NCBI GenBank assembly: GCA_945868845.1
Contig: CAMBMS010000001.1
Coordinates: 356,720-420,719, forward strand
DNA from: Asaia bogorensis
GTDB lineage: Bacteria > Pseudomonadota > Alphaproteobacteria > Acetobacterales > Acetobacteraceae
Direction of reading: 5' to 3'
DNA length: 64,000 nt
The translations under genes and the position numbers were made by a program. This document shows positions 26,642-36,342 of the stretch, one piece after another. Each line of letters opens with the position of its first letter. Positions within the stretch are counted from its first letter, which is position 1. The notes beneath the pieces were generated by a model. It ran no database searches and was not told the DNA's origin. It worked only from the letters and a program-made list of their open reading frames with translations.

Positions 26642-27715
26642 TCAAGGAACGGTTAGGCGGTAAACGCGCGCTGCCGTGCCGCTATACAGGGCCTTCTTCT
26701 CTGCCGCCGAAGCGCCGGCAGTGATACGCTTGAACGCATTCCACAATTCCGTATAGCCACCGCTTTGCTTATCGGGCGGAAAATTACTCTCGAACATGCA
26801 GCGATTGACCCCAAACGCCTCGATGCAGGGCTCGATATACAGGCGCCACGCGGCAGCCAGATCATCCGAGGACGGGGGAATCTCCCGCTCATGGAAATCA
26901 AAACCAAACGATGTCATACCAACACCACCCAGCTTGACATTAACATTTGGGCATTTGGCTAGCTCGTTAATATCCTTTTTCCACATTGGTAGAATTTCCT
27001 GCCGCCGGCCCGCATAGGGGCCAACCCCCAACACTCCGCCCACATGGTTCAGAATGATGGTGGTATCGGGAAAAGCCCGCGCCAGATCGATCGCATCGGA
27101 TAATTGCGGATGATACTGCCAGGATTCAAAACTCAACCCGAGTTTTCCCAATTCCGCAAAGCCTTCACGGAATTTTAGATCACGCACCTGATGTGGCGGC
27201 ACAAATCGGGAAACAAATTTTCCCACCGCCTCGCTGCCATCCCACGACACGCCATAACGAATGCCGCGATAACGTCCACCCCCGGCTGTGATCTGCGCTT
27301 CCAGCACCGCGCGCACTCGCGCACCGATGGTCAGATCAGCATGGCCGACAATACCTTCAGCCACCCGGCACAGCCCATAATTGCCCGATGCACTCATCGC
27401 CGCGATACCATTGACGAATTCCACCTCGCCTACCGGCGCCATCTCGACCGGCCCATCCTTGCGATACATCGCCTGGCATTCCAGAAAGACAGTGGAGACA
27501 ATGTTATGCCCGCCGCCAATATCGACCAGCAGATCGGGTAGGAAATATTCCCCGCGATGCTGCGTGTCCCAGAAATGATGATGCGGATCGATGATCGGCA
27601 GATCAGACTCCAGCGCCGCTTCCGTCGGCCGTTTCGCCAACCAGGCCTTCAGATCGGCATCGTTGCGATAAATGAGGCCGCGGAACTCACCCTTCGATTC
27701 TTCATATTGCCCCAT
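26642..27715 (-). CDS. amidohydrolase family protein (TIM-barrel metal-dependent hydrolase)
   Basis: 357 residues. The metal-binding entry motif is IIDPHHHFWDTQ at about 40-51; a later His is in LNHVGGVLG, and the terminal segment MFESNFPPDKQSGGY matches the C-terminal Asp/Asn region of the amidohydrolase_2 family (lactonases, ACMSD-like decarboxylases, dicarboxylate hydrolases). It would hydrolyse a lactone or decarboxylate an aromatic/vinylogous acid in the cytoplasm. Upstream of the SDR at 25768. Confidence 0.85.
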   Translation of the reverse strand: MGQYEESKGEFRGLIYRNDADLKAWLAKRPTEAALESDLPIIDPHHHFWDTQHRGEYFLPDLLVDIGGGHNIVSTVFLECQAMYRKDGPVEMAPVGEVEFVNGIAAMSASGNYGLCRVAEGIVGHADLTIGARVRAVLEAQITAGGGRYRGIRYGVSWDGSEAVGKFVSRFVPPHQVRDLKFREGFAELGKLGLSFESWQYHPQLSDAIDLARAFPDTTIILNHVGGVLGVGPYAGRRQEILPMWKKDINELAKCPNVNVKLGGVGMTSFGFDFHEREIPPSSDDLAAAWRLYIEPCIEAFGVNRCMFESNFPPDKQSGGYTELWNAFKRITAGASAAEKKALYSGTAARVYRLTVP

Positions 27716-28111
27716 GTCCCATCCCCTTTTTGTTCAACGGTGATCCGTTCGGATCCGCCGCACGGATTATCACGGAGTCCTGCTCGCCTGCCGCACCGAC
27801 ACTAAACAAAAGATAAAATGCACCGGCACATGTGTTTACCCACGCGGCTACCCCTGGAGTCCAACACGGTATAGACAACCGCCAAATTTCTCAACACGCA
27901 TCATCCGTTCCGAAACCGGCCGCACTCGCTCATATTCGTACCGCCTGTCGCGAGCATCGTTTGGAAATTCTGTTTCCCTCCGCCAGAACGGTGGGATGGA
28001 CATACACGCACTCCGCAGTGACTAAGCCATTAAGGGCCGCGATATCATGCGCTCGTATCGCCCGATACAGAGCCTGTAGCAGAGGCCCCCAGAGTGCCGT
28101 GGGTTATCGCT
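27716..28111. other. intergenic region; possible decayed NTF2-like fragment
   Basis: Nearly 400 bp upstream of the amidohydrolase. On the minus strand between about 28105 and 27929 a frame reads PLLQALYRAIRAHDIAALNG then VTAECVYVHPTVL before losing sense, faintly like the first helices of a SnoaL/NTF2-like protein. It has no good start and ends in TGA, so at best it is a relic. Nothing else is recognisable. Confidence 0.25.
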
Positions 28112-29662
28112 TCAATGCGAGATCCATTCGCGCATGAATCGGGCATAGCAATCGCGCTCCCCCGGCATTTTAGGCCAGCCCGCCAGCAACCGCACCGACG
28201 CCATCAGCAGCCGGTCGCGCAGATGGGTGGAATTATGCTCGTATTCCTCAAAGGTGGAATGGCTGATCTTCTGGTTATGCGGATCGTCCTGGAACTTGCA
28301 CGCGGTGATCGCCACCTGCGCCAGATAATCCCGCCGCTCCCCGCCGCTTTGCAGGTAGGCATAAGCGAGTGAGGTACTATGCGCGAAATCAAACGCCATG
28401 ATCGATTCATCCAGTTCGCGCAGCATGGCACCCGGCGTCCGACCCGCATCATTGAAACCGGCGCGTTCTTTTTCCAGAACGGAATTATAAAGCTTGTTTG
28501 ACCGCGCCGCGTCATTCACAAAATTCGCCATCAGATAAAGAATACGAGCCTGATAGGGATTATCGCTGCCACGCATCCAGTAATTGGCGGTATTGCAGTA
28601 ATCGAACGGGTGCTGGCCATCGGTAAATTTACGCGGGTCCACCGTGCGCAAGATTAACTCGGCGGCACCGATCTGGATGGTATCAGCAATGCTCTTGATA
28701 GACTTTCCGGCGCGCAGAAATTCCGTCACCTGGCCCCATACCGCGCCTGTATCACTTTCTATCAGAAACCGCACAAACCCCTCCACCTCTTCGCGAGAGA
28801 GAGGCGCCACATTAGTCTGCTTTAGGAATTTTCCACCATCCGGAAATGCATCGATCAAAGTCACGCACGCCGCATCATAGGCCGAGTAATAAAGCGGCCC
28901 GATCGCCATGTCCGGCACGCCGGTATAGTAAACACCATGCGCGCGTTCCCAGCCAACATAATCAGCCAAATCCACCACCGCGCGCGCTCGTAGCGCCTTA
29001 TGTCCGGTATTGCGCGCTTTGCGCCCGATCACCGTGTCCTGCACATCGATGAGACCGAGGAACAACAGCGTATCGCGTAACGCCGGCCGCGCCGCTTCTT
29101 CCTCTGCGAGACCGAGGAACAACCCATAAGAGCGTTTCACATCACCACTCATCGTCGCGATCATGTAACTGTGCAGACGTTCTTCTAACGTTCCGGGCTC
29201 GACAATCGGGTTCTGCTCCTCGTTCCACACCACCGGCCCATGCTTGGGCAGGGGCACATTCATACCCTTCATAGTCGCATAACGGCCAGGATATTGGCCC
29301 AGCAATTGGTTCCAGATATCTAACCCCGCCGGCACATACCAAACGCTTTGCAGCATCGGCAGCATCTGATACTCGGCCGGCAAATAGGGGGCCAGCGCGG
29401 TGGATGTTCGCAGCCCCAGGATCGTGTGATCGTTGTTGATCAACGTGATCTGGCCATCGCGAATATTGATGTGATTGGGCACTTGCACAAAAGGCGCCTC
29501 GGCTGCGGTCAGGGACACCAATGCATCGCCTATGCTGCGCCCGTCCTTCTTCACCAGATTGAAGAACAGTTCCGCCACACGCGGTTGATTATGAGTCAGA
29601 ATGGCATCAGTAAACTGATCGACGGACTTATCCTGGCAAATAGCCTCACGGCTCAGCAGCAT
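28112..29662 (-). CDS. conserved-looking hypothetical protein, 516 residues, mostly helical
   Basis: I do not recognise this family. The ATG at 29660-29662 has CGGAGGAG 8 bp upstream, which settles the start. The protein has no signal peptide or membrane segment, reads as mainly alpha-helical, and contains histidine-rich stretches: GHKALRARAVVDLADYVGW, GPVVWNEEQNP, QHPFDYCNTANYWMRG and STFEEYEHNSTHLRDR. The scattered His/Glu/Asp and Trp/Tyr invite comparison with helical oxygenases such as questin-oxidase-like proteins, but this is a weak guess. Codon use matches the neighbours. It lies between the amidohydrolase and a GMC oxidoreductase on the same strand. Confidence 0.75.
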   Translation of the reverse strand: MLLSREAICQDKSVDQFTDAILTHNQPRVAELFFNLVKKDGRSIGDALVSLTAAEAPFVQVPNHINIRDGQITLINNDHTILGLRTSTALAPYLPAEYQMLPMLQSVWYVPAGLDIWNQLLGQYPGRYATMKGMNVPLPKHGPVVWNEEQNPIVEPGTLEERLHSYMIATMSGDVKRSYGLFLGLAEEEAARPALRDTLLFLGLIDVQDTVIGRKARNTGHKALRARAVVDLADYVGWERAHGVYYTGVPDMAIGPLYYSAYDAACVTLIDAFPDGGKFLKQTNVAPLSREEVEGFVRFLIESDTGAVWGQVTEFLRAGKSIKSIADTIQIGAAELILRTVDPRKFTDGQHPFDYCNTANYWMRGSDNPYQARILYLMANFVNDAARSNKLYNSVLEKERAGFNDAGRTPGAMLRELDESIMAFDFAHSTSLAYAYLQSGGERRDYLAQVAITACKFQDDPHNQKISHSTFEEYEHNSTHLRDRLLMASVRLLAGWPKMPGERDCYARFMREWISH

Positions 29663-29868
29663 GGCAGGCTCCTCCGGGTGACCTTGACATATCTCCAAGC
29701 CTAGACCCGCCAAGGACCGGGCGTCAAAACGCCCCTGATCTCGAGGTTTTTAAGGGAAGGAGCGGAAGGAGGGTTGGGAGCAAAGCCGCAAATCTTCCTT
29801 CCGGCAGTTCATGCCCCACGGCACTTGGTATCAGTCGGTGCCAGCCCGCTTGCGGCCAGAGGTGCGCA

Positions 29869-31488
29869 TCACGCCGCGACACTCTGTCGCGTTGCTTCCT
29901 TTAGCATTACCGCGCCTTTTTCGGCGATCATGATCGTCGGCGCATTGGTGTTAGTAGACGTCACCGCTGGCATCACCGACGCGTCGATCACTCGCAGTCT
30001 CTCCATGCCATGCACCCGTAATTGCGAGTCCACCACGGTCATGGCGTGGGTGCCCATCATACAGGTGCAGCTGGCATGATAGCTAGTGCCGCCATATTGC
30101 CGTGCGTAGTCGAGCAGTTCGTCGTCGGATTCGATGTGACGCCCGGGCAGGCTTTCGTCGCGTACATATTGTTTCAGCGCGGGCGCGTCGAACATACGCC
30201 GGGCGAAGCGCAGGCCACCAACCATCGCGCGCTGATCGGATTCGTCGGACAAATAGCGCGGATTGATTAGCGGCATGTCGCCCGGCTTATTCGAACGTGC
30301 CTCGACATAGCCGCGCGAAAGGGGCCGCATCTGCCAGGCGCCGCCACTAATGCCGGGGGCGCGTTCTAGTTCTCCGATCACGCCGCCCTTAAAGCTACCG
30401 GGCACGAAGGTCACCTGCATGTCCGGTGTCGCAGATGTTTCCAAAACCTTGACGGACGCGGCGACTAGGGACGGGCTGTAGCTGAGCATGCCCTTGCCGG
30501 TCACTGCCCAGCGCAGTATCTCCTTCACGAGCGCAAAACCGTGCGATCTTTCATTGACGGTCTCTATACCGACGACCGGATAGGCGACGCGCGCATTGTA
30601 ATGATCCTGCATGTTGCGCCCGACGCCGCGCAGCTCATGCACCACCGGCACGCCAATTCGGCCGAGCAGCTCGGCATCGCCAACACCGGAAAGCTGGAGG
30701 ATATGCGGCGAGCCAACGGCGCCGGCGGCGAGAATAATTTCGCGGGCGGCCTGCACCGTCTCCACCGCGCCACCGCGGGAGTATTCGATGCCAATCGCGC
30801 GCTTGCCGTTGAACAGCACGCGATGCACCAGCGCGTTAGTGATCAGCCGTAGATTCGGCCGCTTCCGCGCGGGATGCAGATAGGTGCGCGCGGTGCTGGC
30901 GCGCCACCTCCCGCCTCTGGTCTGCTGGCACCAGCCAATGCTGGGGCCGGCGCCGGACGGCAGGTCGTTCACATCCTCCCGGTATTCCAGGCCGAGCTGT
31001 TTGCCAGCCTCGATCACCATCTCGCAGAGCGTTGAGCGGTCCGTCTTAGAGGTGAATAGCGGTCCGTCCTTGCCGCGCACCGCGTTGCCCTCGCCCTCCC
31101 AGCGCTCAGCGCCACGGAAGAACGGCAGGCAATCATCCCACGACCAGCCGCGATTACCGAGCTGCGCCCAATGGTCGTAATCCTCAGGTTGGCCCCGGAT
31201 ATAGACCATCCCATTGATCGACGACGAGCCGCCGATCACCCGGCCCCGCGTGTAGACGATCGAGCGCCCATTGGTGCCGGGATCGGGCTCCGAACGGAAT
31301 TTCCAGGTCAGAGTCGGATGATCGAGCATCTTGAAGAAGCCCGCCGGGACGTGGATTAGCGGGTTGTTATCGTGCCCGCCTGCCTCGATCAACACCACGT
31401 TTGTCCTGGGATCTTCGGTCAGGCGGTTGGCCAGAACACAGCCGGCCGATCCGGCGCCCACGATTATGTAATCCGCCGCCACGTTCAT
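29869..31488 (-). CDS. GMC family FAD-dependent oxidoreductase
   Basis: 539 residues. FAD motif YIIVGAGSAGCVLANRLTED at the N-terminus, GRVIGGSSSINGMVYIRG near 83-100, and the C-terminal catalytic pair: His in TSYHASCTCMMG and the Asn-containing NTNAPTIMIAEKG. Length and motifs match choline dehydrogenase / alcohol dehydrogenase (acceptor) enzymes. It ends 207 bp upstream of the unknown 516-residue gene on the same strand and is 51 bp downstream of an SDR, so an alcohol-oxidising unit is plausible. Confidence 0.9.
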   Translation of the reverse strand: MNVAADYIIVGAGSAGCVLANRLTEDPRTNVVLIEAGGHDNNPLIHVPAGFFKMLDHPTLTWKFRSEPDPGTNGRSIVYTRGRVIGGSSSINGMVYIRGQPEDYDHWAQLGNRGWSWDDCLPFFRGAERWEGEGNAVRGKDGPLFTSKTDRSTLCEMVIEAGKQLGLEYREDVNDLPSGAGPSIGWCQQTRGGRWRASTARTYLHPARKRPNLRLITNALVHRVLFNGKRAIGIEYSRGGAVETVQAAREIILAAGAVGSPHILQLSGVGDAELLGRIGVPVVHELRGVGRNMQDHYNARVAYPVVGIETVNERSHGFALVKEILRWAVTGKGMLSYSPSLVAASVKVLETSATPDMQVTFVPGSFKGGVIGELERAPGISGGAWQMRPLSRGYVEARSNKPGDMPLINPRYLSDESDQRAMVGGLRFARRMFDAPALKQYVRDESLPGRHIESDDELLDYARQYGGTSYHASCTCMMGTHAMTVVDSQLRVHGMERLRVIDASVMPAVTSTNTNAPTIMIAEKGAVMLKEATRQSVAA

Positions 31489-31539
31489 CCCCCCCCCTGT
31501 TTGTTAACTTTGTACCCGAATTACTATTGCCCTAAATCG

Positions 31540-32310
31540 TTACTGAGCCGTCATACCACCGTCGATCACGAGTTCCGAGCCGGTGACCCAGGATGCTTCA
31601 TCGGAGGCCAGGAACAACACGCCATTGGCGATGTCCTCGGCGCTGCCGAGACGACCCATCGGTGTGCGATCGAGCAGCACCTGGCGCATGGCCGGATCGC
31701 TGAAGCGCTGTACGGTCAGGGGCGTATCGGCATAACCCGGATGCACTGAGTTAATGCGAATGTTCTCCTTCGCGTATTGCAGCGCCGCCGATTTTGTAAA
31801 GATGGCAATAGCGCCCTTGGCGGCGGAATAGGCCGGCGAGGTAGGGCTGCCGACCAGGCCCATCACCGAGGAGGTGTTGATTATCGAACCACCGCCGCCC
31901 TTTCGCATGGCTGGGATAGCCGTTTTTGTCCCCAGGAAAGCGCCCTTGGCGTGCACCGCGAGTTCACGCTCCCAAACTGCGACCGTCATGTCCTCGACCT
32001 TCATCGGAAAGGAGACGCCGGCATTGTTGAATAGCACGTCAAGCCGACCATGCGCTCCCATCACTGCGTCCACCACTTGAATCCAGTTTTCCTCCGATGT
32101 CACGTCAAGGCGCATGTAGCGTGCGTCATGGCCGGCAGCGCGGAGTGCTGCCGCCGACCGCTCGCCCAGGTCGTCGCGGATATCAGTCAGAACGACCTTA
32201 GCACCCTCACGTACAAACAGATGCGCCGCCGCGCCGCCGAAACCCATCAATTCGCCCTTGACCGCCGCCGCCGCACCGGTCAGCAGCGCCACTTTGTCCT
32301 TTAATCGCAT
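31540..32310 (-). CDS. SDR family NAD(P)-dependent oxidoreductase
   Basis: 256 residues; the N-terminal loop is LLTGAAAAVKGELMGFGGA, a variant in which extra residues separate the first Gly from the GFGGA end of the cofactor loop. NNAG, the Ser of NTSSVMG and YSAAKGAIAIF (Tyr/Lys) are intact. The C-terminal WVTGSELVIDGGMTAQ is typical. It is in a minus-strand run with the nitroreductase-like and CMD-family genes upstream and GMC downstream. Confidence 0.88.
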   Translation of the reverse strand: MRLKDKVALLTGAAAAVKGELMGFGGAAAHLFVREGAKVVLTDIRDDLGERSAAALRAAGHDARYMRLDVTSEENWIQVVDAVMGAHGRLDVLFNNAGVSFPMKVEDMTVAVWERELAVHAKGAFLGTKTAIPAMRKGGGGSIINTSSVMGLVGSPTSPAYSAAKGAIAIFTKSAALQYAKENIRINSVHPGYADTPLTVQRFSDPAMRQVLLDRTPMGRLGSAEDIANGVLFLASDEASWVTGSELVIDGGMTAQ

Positions 32311-32387
32311 CCTGTCCTCCTGGTTGATGGAGCCGCCAGTTTCATCCGATCGCGTCGCGCCCCGCCTCGCTGCAGCTTACCCGATCC

Positions 32388-32855
32388 TCAACGTACCGGA
32401 TCCAGCACGACCACCGGGATTTCCCGTCCCGCCGTTTTGAGCTGATAGTCCGCGAAAGGCGGCCAGATGTCTACCGCCTGCACCCACAGCCGCGCACGTT
32501 CCTCACCCGTCGCGGTTCGTGTCCGTGCGCGTATCTTGGCGGTCCCGACCTGGATCTCGACCTCTGGGTTGTTAACCAGATTGCGGTACCATCCGGGATG
32601 CTCCGGCGCGCCCCCCTTGGAAGCGATGACAAAATAACTTTCGCCCGTCTGCCCGTAGAACAGCGGAAATATATATTTATCGCCAGATTTGCGCCCGGTC
32701 GTGGTCAGCAGCAAGGATGGCACCGACATCGCCGGCACGCCGGGGCGGTTGATGGTATAGAGATGCCCCTCCTTACCGCCGCTCGACAGATACAGCGCTG
32801 CATGATCTTGCATCCATTGCGGCAGATTGGGCGCCAGTCTGCTCTCGGTCATCAT
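32388..32855 (-). CDS. nitroreductase family deazaflavin-dependent oxidoreductase (Ddn-like)
   Basis: 155 residues, the expected size for the split-barrel deazaflavin/flavin-dependent nitroreductase group. Diagnostic blocks are LLLTTTGRKSGDKYIFPLFY, SKGGAPEHPGWYRNLVNNPE and a following VEIQVG strand. These proteins bind F420 or FMN; whether this bacterium makes F420 cannot be judged from the window. Two adjacent ATGs open the frame (32853-32855 or 32850-32852). Confidence 0.88.
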   Translation of the reverse strand: MMTESRLAPNLPQWMQDHAALYLSSGGKEGHLYTINRPGVPAMSVPSLLLTTTGRKSGDKYIFPLFYGQTGESYFVIASKGGAPEHPGWYRNLVNNPEVEIQVGTAKIRARTRTATGEERARLWVQAVDIWPPFADYQLKTAGREIPVVVLDPVR

Positions 32856-32885
32856 TCAGTCTCCTCTCGGGTTGCTACGGCTCCT

Positions 32886-33458
32886 TCACCTCCTCGCCGC
32901 CGGGGAAGCTAAGCCATCGGGCGGCCAGACAGCGATGCCCGGCGCCAGTGGAATGCGCAGATTGCGAAACAGCAGCGAAAATGCCATCCAGTTGCCCATG
33001 GCGATGACAAATTCCACCTGCTCCGCTGGATTGGTGACATATTTCACTACCTCGGCCCAGGCTGCATCGGAAATGGCTTTGCCTTCCAGGCATTCATCGG
33101 TGGCCGCCAGGATCGCCTTGTCGGCCGGTGTCAGCCGAGCGGACTGGCGCCAGTCGCGCACGGCCAGAATATCCTCAGGTGGGATGTTTGCCTCGTTCGC
33201 CACTCGCCAATGCTGCGTCCATTCATAGGCGGAACCGGTGACCCAGCCGATCCGCATGATCATCATCTCACGCAGCCGGATGTCGAATTTGTTGTTCTCC
33301 AGCAATTGCGCCAATTGGGTGAACGCAACGCGCGCCACCCCAGGGTTGTTGGCCACCACGCGAAACGCCTCACTACCCGTGCGCCGGGCAGGCAGCCCCA
33401 TCGCCTCGCCAAGTTCCCGGGCACGTTCCAGCGGTATCATTGCCACGCGAGAAGTCAT
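32886..33458 (-). CDS. carboxymuconolactone decarboxylase family protein
   Basis: 190 residues from the ATG at 33456-33458, preceded by GAGGAGGGG; the longer frame upstream lacks family character. The helical CMD/AhpD core is seen in LREMMIMRIGWVTGSAYEW followed by TQHWRVANEANI. The Glu-Trp-x-x-His arrangement is present but the CxxC of AhpD peroxidases is not, so it belongs to the redox-inactive CMD branch. Divergent from the CaiB cluster at 33671, 30 bp upstream of the nitroreductase gene. Confidence 0.85.
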   Translation of the reverse strand: MTSRVAMIPLERARELGEAMGLPARRTGSEAFRVVANNPGVARVAFTQLAQLLENNKFDIRLREMMIMRIGWVTGSAYEWTQHWRVANEANIPPEDILAVRDWRQSARLTPADKAILAATDECLEGKAISDAAWAEVVKYVTNPAEQVEFVIAMGNWMAFSLLFRNLRIPLAPGIAVWPPDGLASPAARR

Positions 33459-33594
33459 TCGGCGCCCCCTCCTCTGTCGGATTGGTCCGATCGTCCTCTG
33501 TCTGATCCATGTCGGCAAGCCCCTGCGCCCATTGACGGTAACGCAAGGCACGGGTGATGCTGACACCCACCCCGCACGAAACAGGAGAGACGGT

Positions 33595-33660
33595 CATGCG
33601 CCGGCCGGTACGCCCAGTGACATCGTCGTCAAGATGAACGCCGGCATCAAGGTCGGATAA
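33595..33660 (+). pseudogene. short relic of a TctC/Bug-family solute-binding protein
   Basis: The frame reads HAPAGTPSDIVVKMNAGIKV then G and a TAA stop. APAGTPxDIVxKMNAGI is the well-known conserved block late in TctC (tripartite tricarboxylate receptor, Bug) proteins. Only about 21 residues survive immediately upstream of the first CaiB gene. Recognition is by motif memory and the fragment is very short. Confidence 0.4.
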
Positions 33661-33670
33661 GGGACGCCTT

Positions 33671-34996
33671 ATGCCGCAACCTCGCGCGCTCGCCGGAATT
33701 CGGGTGGTCGATTTTAGCTGGGTTCGCGCCGGTCCCTGGGCCACACGCTGGCTGGGCGCATTGGGCGCGGAAATTATTAAAATTGAGTGGCCGGAGAATG
33801 AACGCGGCCGGCTGCCCAGCAGCACCACCCCGCAAGGGCTGGAGGTCAACCTTAATACCTCGGGTAACTTCAACGACACGAATGTCAATAAAAAAAGTCT
33901 CAGCCTAAATGTGCGCAGTGCCAAGGGGCTAGAGATCGTTAAACGGCTGATTGCCGTGTCCGATATCGTGATCGAGAATTTCTCTTCCCGCATTTTGCAA
34001 AAATGGGGGCTGGGTTACGAGGAGCTGTGTAAGATCAAACCTGATATCGTCTATGTGTCTATGTCGGGCTACGGCCATACCGGGCGCAATCATCACTACA
34101 CGACATTCGGCCCCGTGGCGCAGTCAGCAGCGGGATTGACGATGCTCTCCGGTCTGCCGGATGCGCCGCCGGCGGGTTGGGGCTGGTCTTATATGGATGA
34201 TACTGGGGGCATGTATGGGGCAATGTGCGCGCTCACCGGTCTTTATCACCGCAATATGACCGGGCACGGCCAGCATATCGATCAGGCACAGATGGTCTCC
34301 TCCATTCCGATGAACGGCCCGGCCCTACTCGATTTTACCGTAAACGGCCGCGGGTCGCGCCGCGCCGGATTTCCGCCGGGCAACCGGGCGCACTGGCCCG
34401 GCACGCCGATGGTCAATAATTATCGCGGGCCGATCGTGGCACCCCACAACGCGTATCGCACGCATCCGGGCGACTATAACGACTGGTGTGTGATTGTTTG
34501 CCACTCTGACGACGAATGGCTGCGCCTGGTGGGGGTGATGGGAAATCCCGGTTGGGCGATGGCGGAAACATTCGCCACAGGCCCCGGCCGGCTGGCACAT
34601 CAGGAGGAACTGGACCAACACATCGAAGCCTGGAGCAAGACGCTTGGTAAATATGCCCTAACAGAAATCTGCCAGGCCGCCGGCGTGTGCGCATTGCCGG
34701 TGCAAAGTGCGGAGGATCGGGTGGAAAACGATCCGCAATTGCAATATCGGGGCATGTATCAACCGCTGACGCATCCGGCGCTGGGCACGCATAAGGTACA
34801 GAACGCCCCGTTCCGGTTGTCGGAAACCCCGGCGTTCAATCACGCGCCCAGCCCGATGATCGGCCAGCACACGCGCGAGATCGTCGAGGGCCTGCTCGGC
34901 TTCAGTCATGATGAGCTTTGCGCCGGCTTCGATGACGGCACGTTCTGGCCCAGTACAAGGCCGCGCTTCCCTTATATGGAGGAAATGTTGCGATGA
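33671..34996 (+). CDS. CaiB/BaiF CoA transferase (first of three)
   Basis: 441 residues. N-terminus LAGIRVVDFSWVRAGPWATR, then GAEIIKIEWPENERGR, MSGYGHTGRNHHYTTFGP, and the catalytic region SYMDDTGGMYGAMCALTG in which Asp176/177 aligns with the catalytic Asp of class III CoA transferases. The end overlaps the next CaiB start as ATGA (34993-34996). The paired genes strongly suggest a heteromeric enzyme, as known for benzylsuccinate CoA-transferase BbsEF. The acid substrate is unknown; GRNHHYTTFGP is shared by a subgroup near benzylsuccinate/formyl-CoA transferases. Confidence 0.9.
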   Translation: MPQPRALAGIRVVDFSWVRAGPWATRWLGALGAEIIKIEWPENERGRLPSSTTPQGLEVNLNTSGNFNDTNVNKKSLSLNVRSAKGLEIVKRLIAVSDIVIENFSSRILQKWGLGYEELCKIKPDIVYVSMSGYGHTGRNHHYTTFGPVAQSAAGLTMLSGLPDAPPAGWGWSYMDDTGGMYGAMCALTGLYHRNMTGHGQHIDQAQMVSSIPMNGPALLDFTVNGRGSRRAGFPPGNRAHWPGTPMVNNYRGPIVAPHNAYRTHPGDYNDWCVIVCHSDDEWLRLVGVMGNPGWAMAETFATGPGRLAHQEELDQHIEAWSKTLGKYALTEICQAAGVCALPVQSAEDRVENDPQLQYRGMYQPLTHPALGTHKVQNAPFRLSETPAFNHAPSPMIGQHTREIVEGLLGFSHDELCAGFDDGTFWPSTRPRFPYMEEMLR

Positions 34997-36255
34997 GCGA
35001 GGCCGATGCCAGCCCCGGCCCGCTGGCCGGCTTGCGCGTTCTCGAACTCGCCGATGAAAAGGGGCAGTTCTGCGGCAAGCTGCTCGCCGATCTGGGGGCC
35101 GATGTGATCAAGACCGAACCGCCCGGCGGCGAGGCCAGCCGCCGCGTGGGACCATTTCTGGATGACGTGCCTCACCCGAACCGCAGTCTGTCATTTTGGT
35201 ACTACAACACATCCAAGCGCGGTATCACGCTCAGTCTGGACAGCGCCGAAGGTCGCAACTTGTTTCACCGCCTGGCTACGCAAACCGATATCATCCTCGA
35301 AACTTTTCGTCCCGGAACCCTCGCCTCTCTCGGCCTGGATTATGCGGCGCTCAGCCGTGACAATGCCGGCCTCATCCTGTGCTCGCTCACGCCGTTCGGC
35401 CAGACCGGGCCATGGCGGGACTTTTTAACGTCTGACCTGCTGCACATGGCGGCGGGCGGGGAAATGGCGTCTTGTGGTTACGACGAAGCAGATGTAGCGC
35501 GTGCGCCGCCCATCGCACCCGGCGGCGGCAATGCGTGGCACATGGGGAGTCATTACGCCTATATGGGTATCGTGGCTGCTTTGGTGCATCGGACGATGTC
35601 GGGGCGCGGACAATATATTGATGCGTCGATCCATGAGGCCTGCGCGCTGACCACGGAATCCGCTATCGCAAACTATATTTACCGTGGCGAAACGCTGCTG
35701 CGCCAGACCGGACGCCATCATGCGGCTGTCGCCACGCCGCGCACGCAGTTTCTCGCCAAGGATGGGATCTATGTCACCGCACTGATCGGCGGACGCCTGA
35801 CACCGCGCTATGTTAGGGATCTGGCCGCACTGCTGGATCAATACGGGATGGCGGGCGATCTGTTTGATCCGAAATATCAGGACCAAGCGATAGTTGATGC
35901 CCATACATCGCATATCATCGACGATCTGGTTGGCAATTTTATCGCTAGCCTGCCGTCCGAGGAAATTTATCACGCTGCCCAGGATCGCGGCTTCACCTGG
36001 GCCGCGGTACGCGCGCCAGAGGGCTTGCTGGACGACGCGCATTTACAAGACCGGAATTTCTGGAAACAGGTGGAACATCCCGAGCTTGGCCGCTTCTTCA
36101 CCTATCCGGGCGAGGCTGCGATCTATAATGGCTCGCCCTGGCGGATCTCGCGGCGCGCGCCCTTGGTCGGTGAGCACAACGTGGAAATTTTTTGCGATCT
36201 TCTGGGCCTCTCTCGCGGCGAGTTGGCGGTGCTGGCGGAACAGCGGGTAATCTGA
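34993..36255 (+). CDS. CaiB/BaiF CoA transferase (second of three), apparently without the catalytic Asp
   Basis: 420 residues. LAGLRVLELADEKGQFCGKL and GADVIKTEPPGGEASRRVGP are class III features. At the position of the active-site aspartate the sequence is GGGNAWHMGSHYAYMGIVAA; by spacing to the conserved hydrophobic helix, Trp or His occupies the Asp site. This suggests a structural or substrate-binding partner of the overlapping first CaiB. The LADEKGQFCGKLLADLGAD start is typical of subunits found in pairs. Confidence 0.88.
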   Translation: MSEADASPGPLAGLRVLELADEKGQFCGKLLADLGADVIKTEPPGGEASRRVGPFLDDVPHPNRSLSFWYYNTSKRGITLSLDSAEGRNLFHRLATQTDIILETFRPGTLASLGLDYAALSRDNAGLILCSLTPFGQTGPWRDFLTSDLLHMAAGGEMASCGYDEADVARAPPIAPGGGNAWHMGSHYAYMGIVAALVHRTMSGRGQYIDASIHEACALTTESAIANYIYRGETLLRQTGRHHAAVATPRTQFLAKDGIYVTALIGGRLTPRYVRDLAALLDQYGMAGDLFDPKYQDQAIVDAHTSHIIDDLVGNFIASLPSEEIYHAAQDRGFTWAAVRAPEGLLDDAHLQDRNFWKQVEHPELGRFFTYPGEAAIYNGSPWRISRRAPLVGEHNVEIFCDLLGLSRGELAVLAEQRVI

Positions 36256-36342
36256 CCTCGGCCCAGCTCGCATACCACTGTCGCCAGCGCCCACTGCCTT
36301 GCCTATTCTTGCGGGGTCTGAGGATTGAAGGACTAGATCGCT

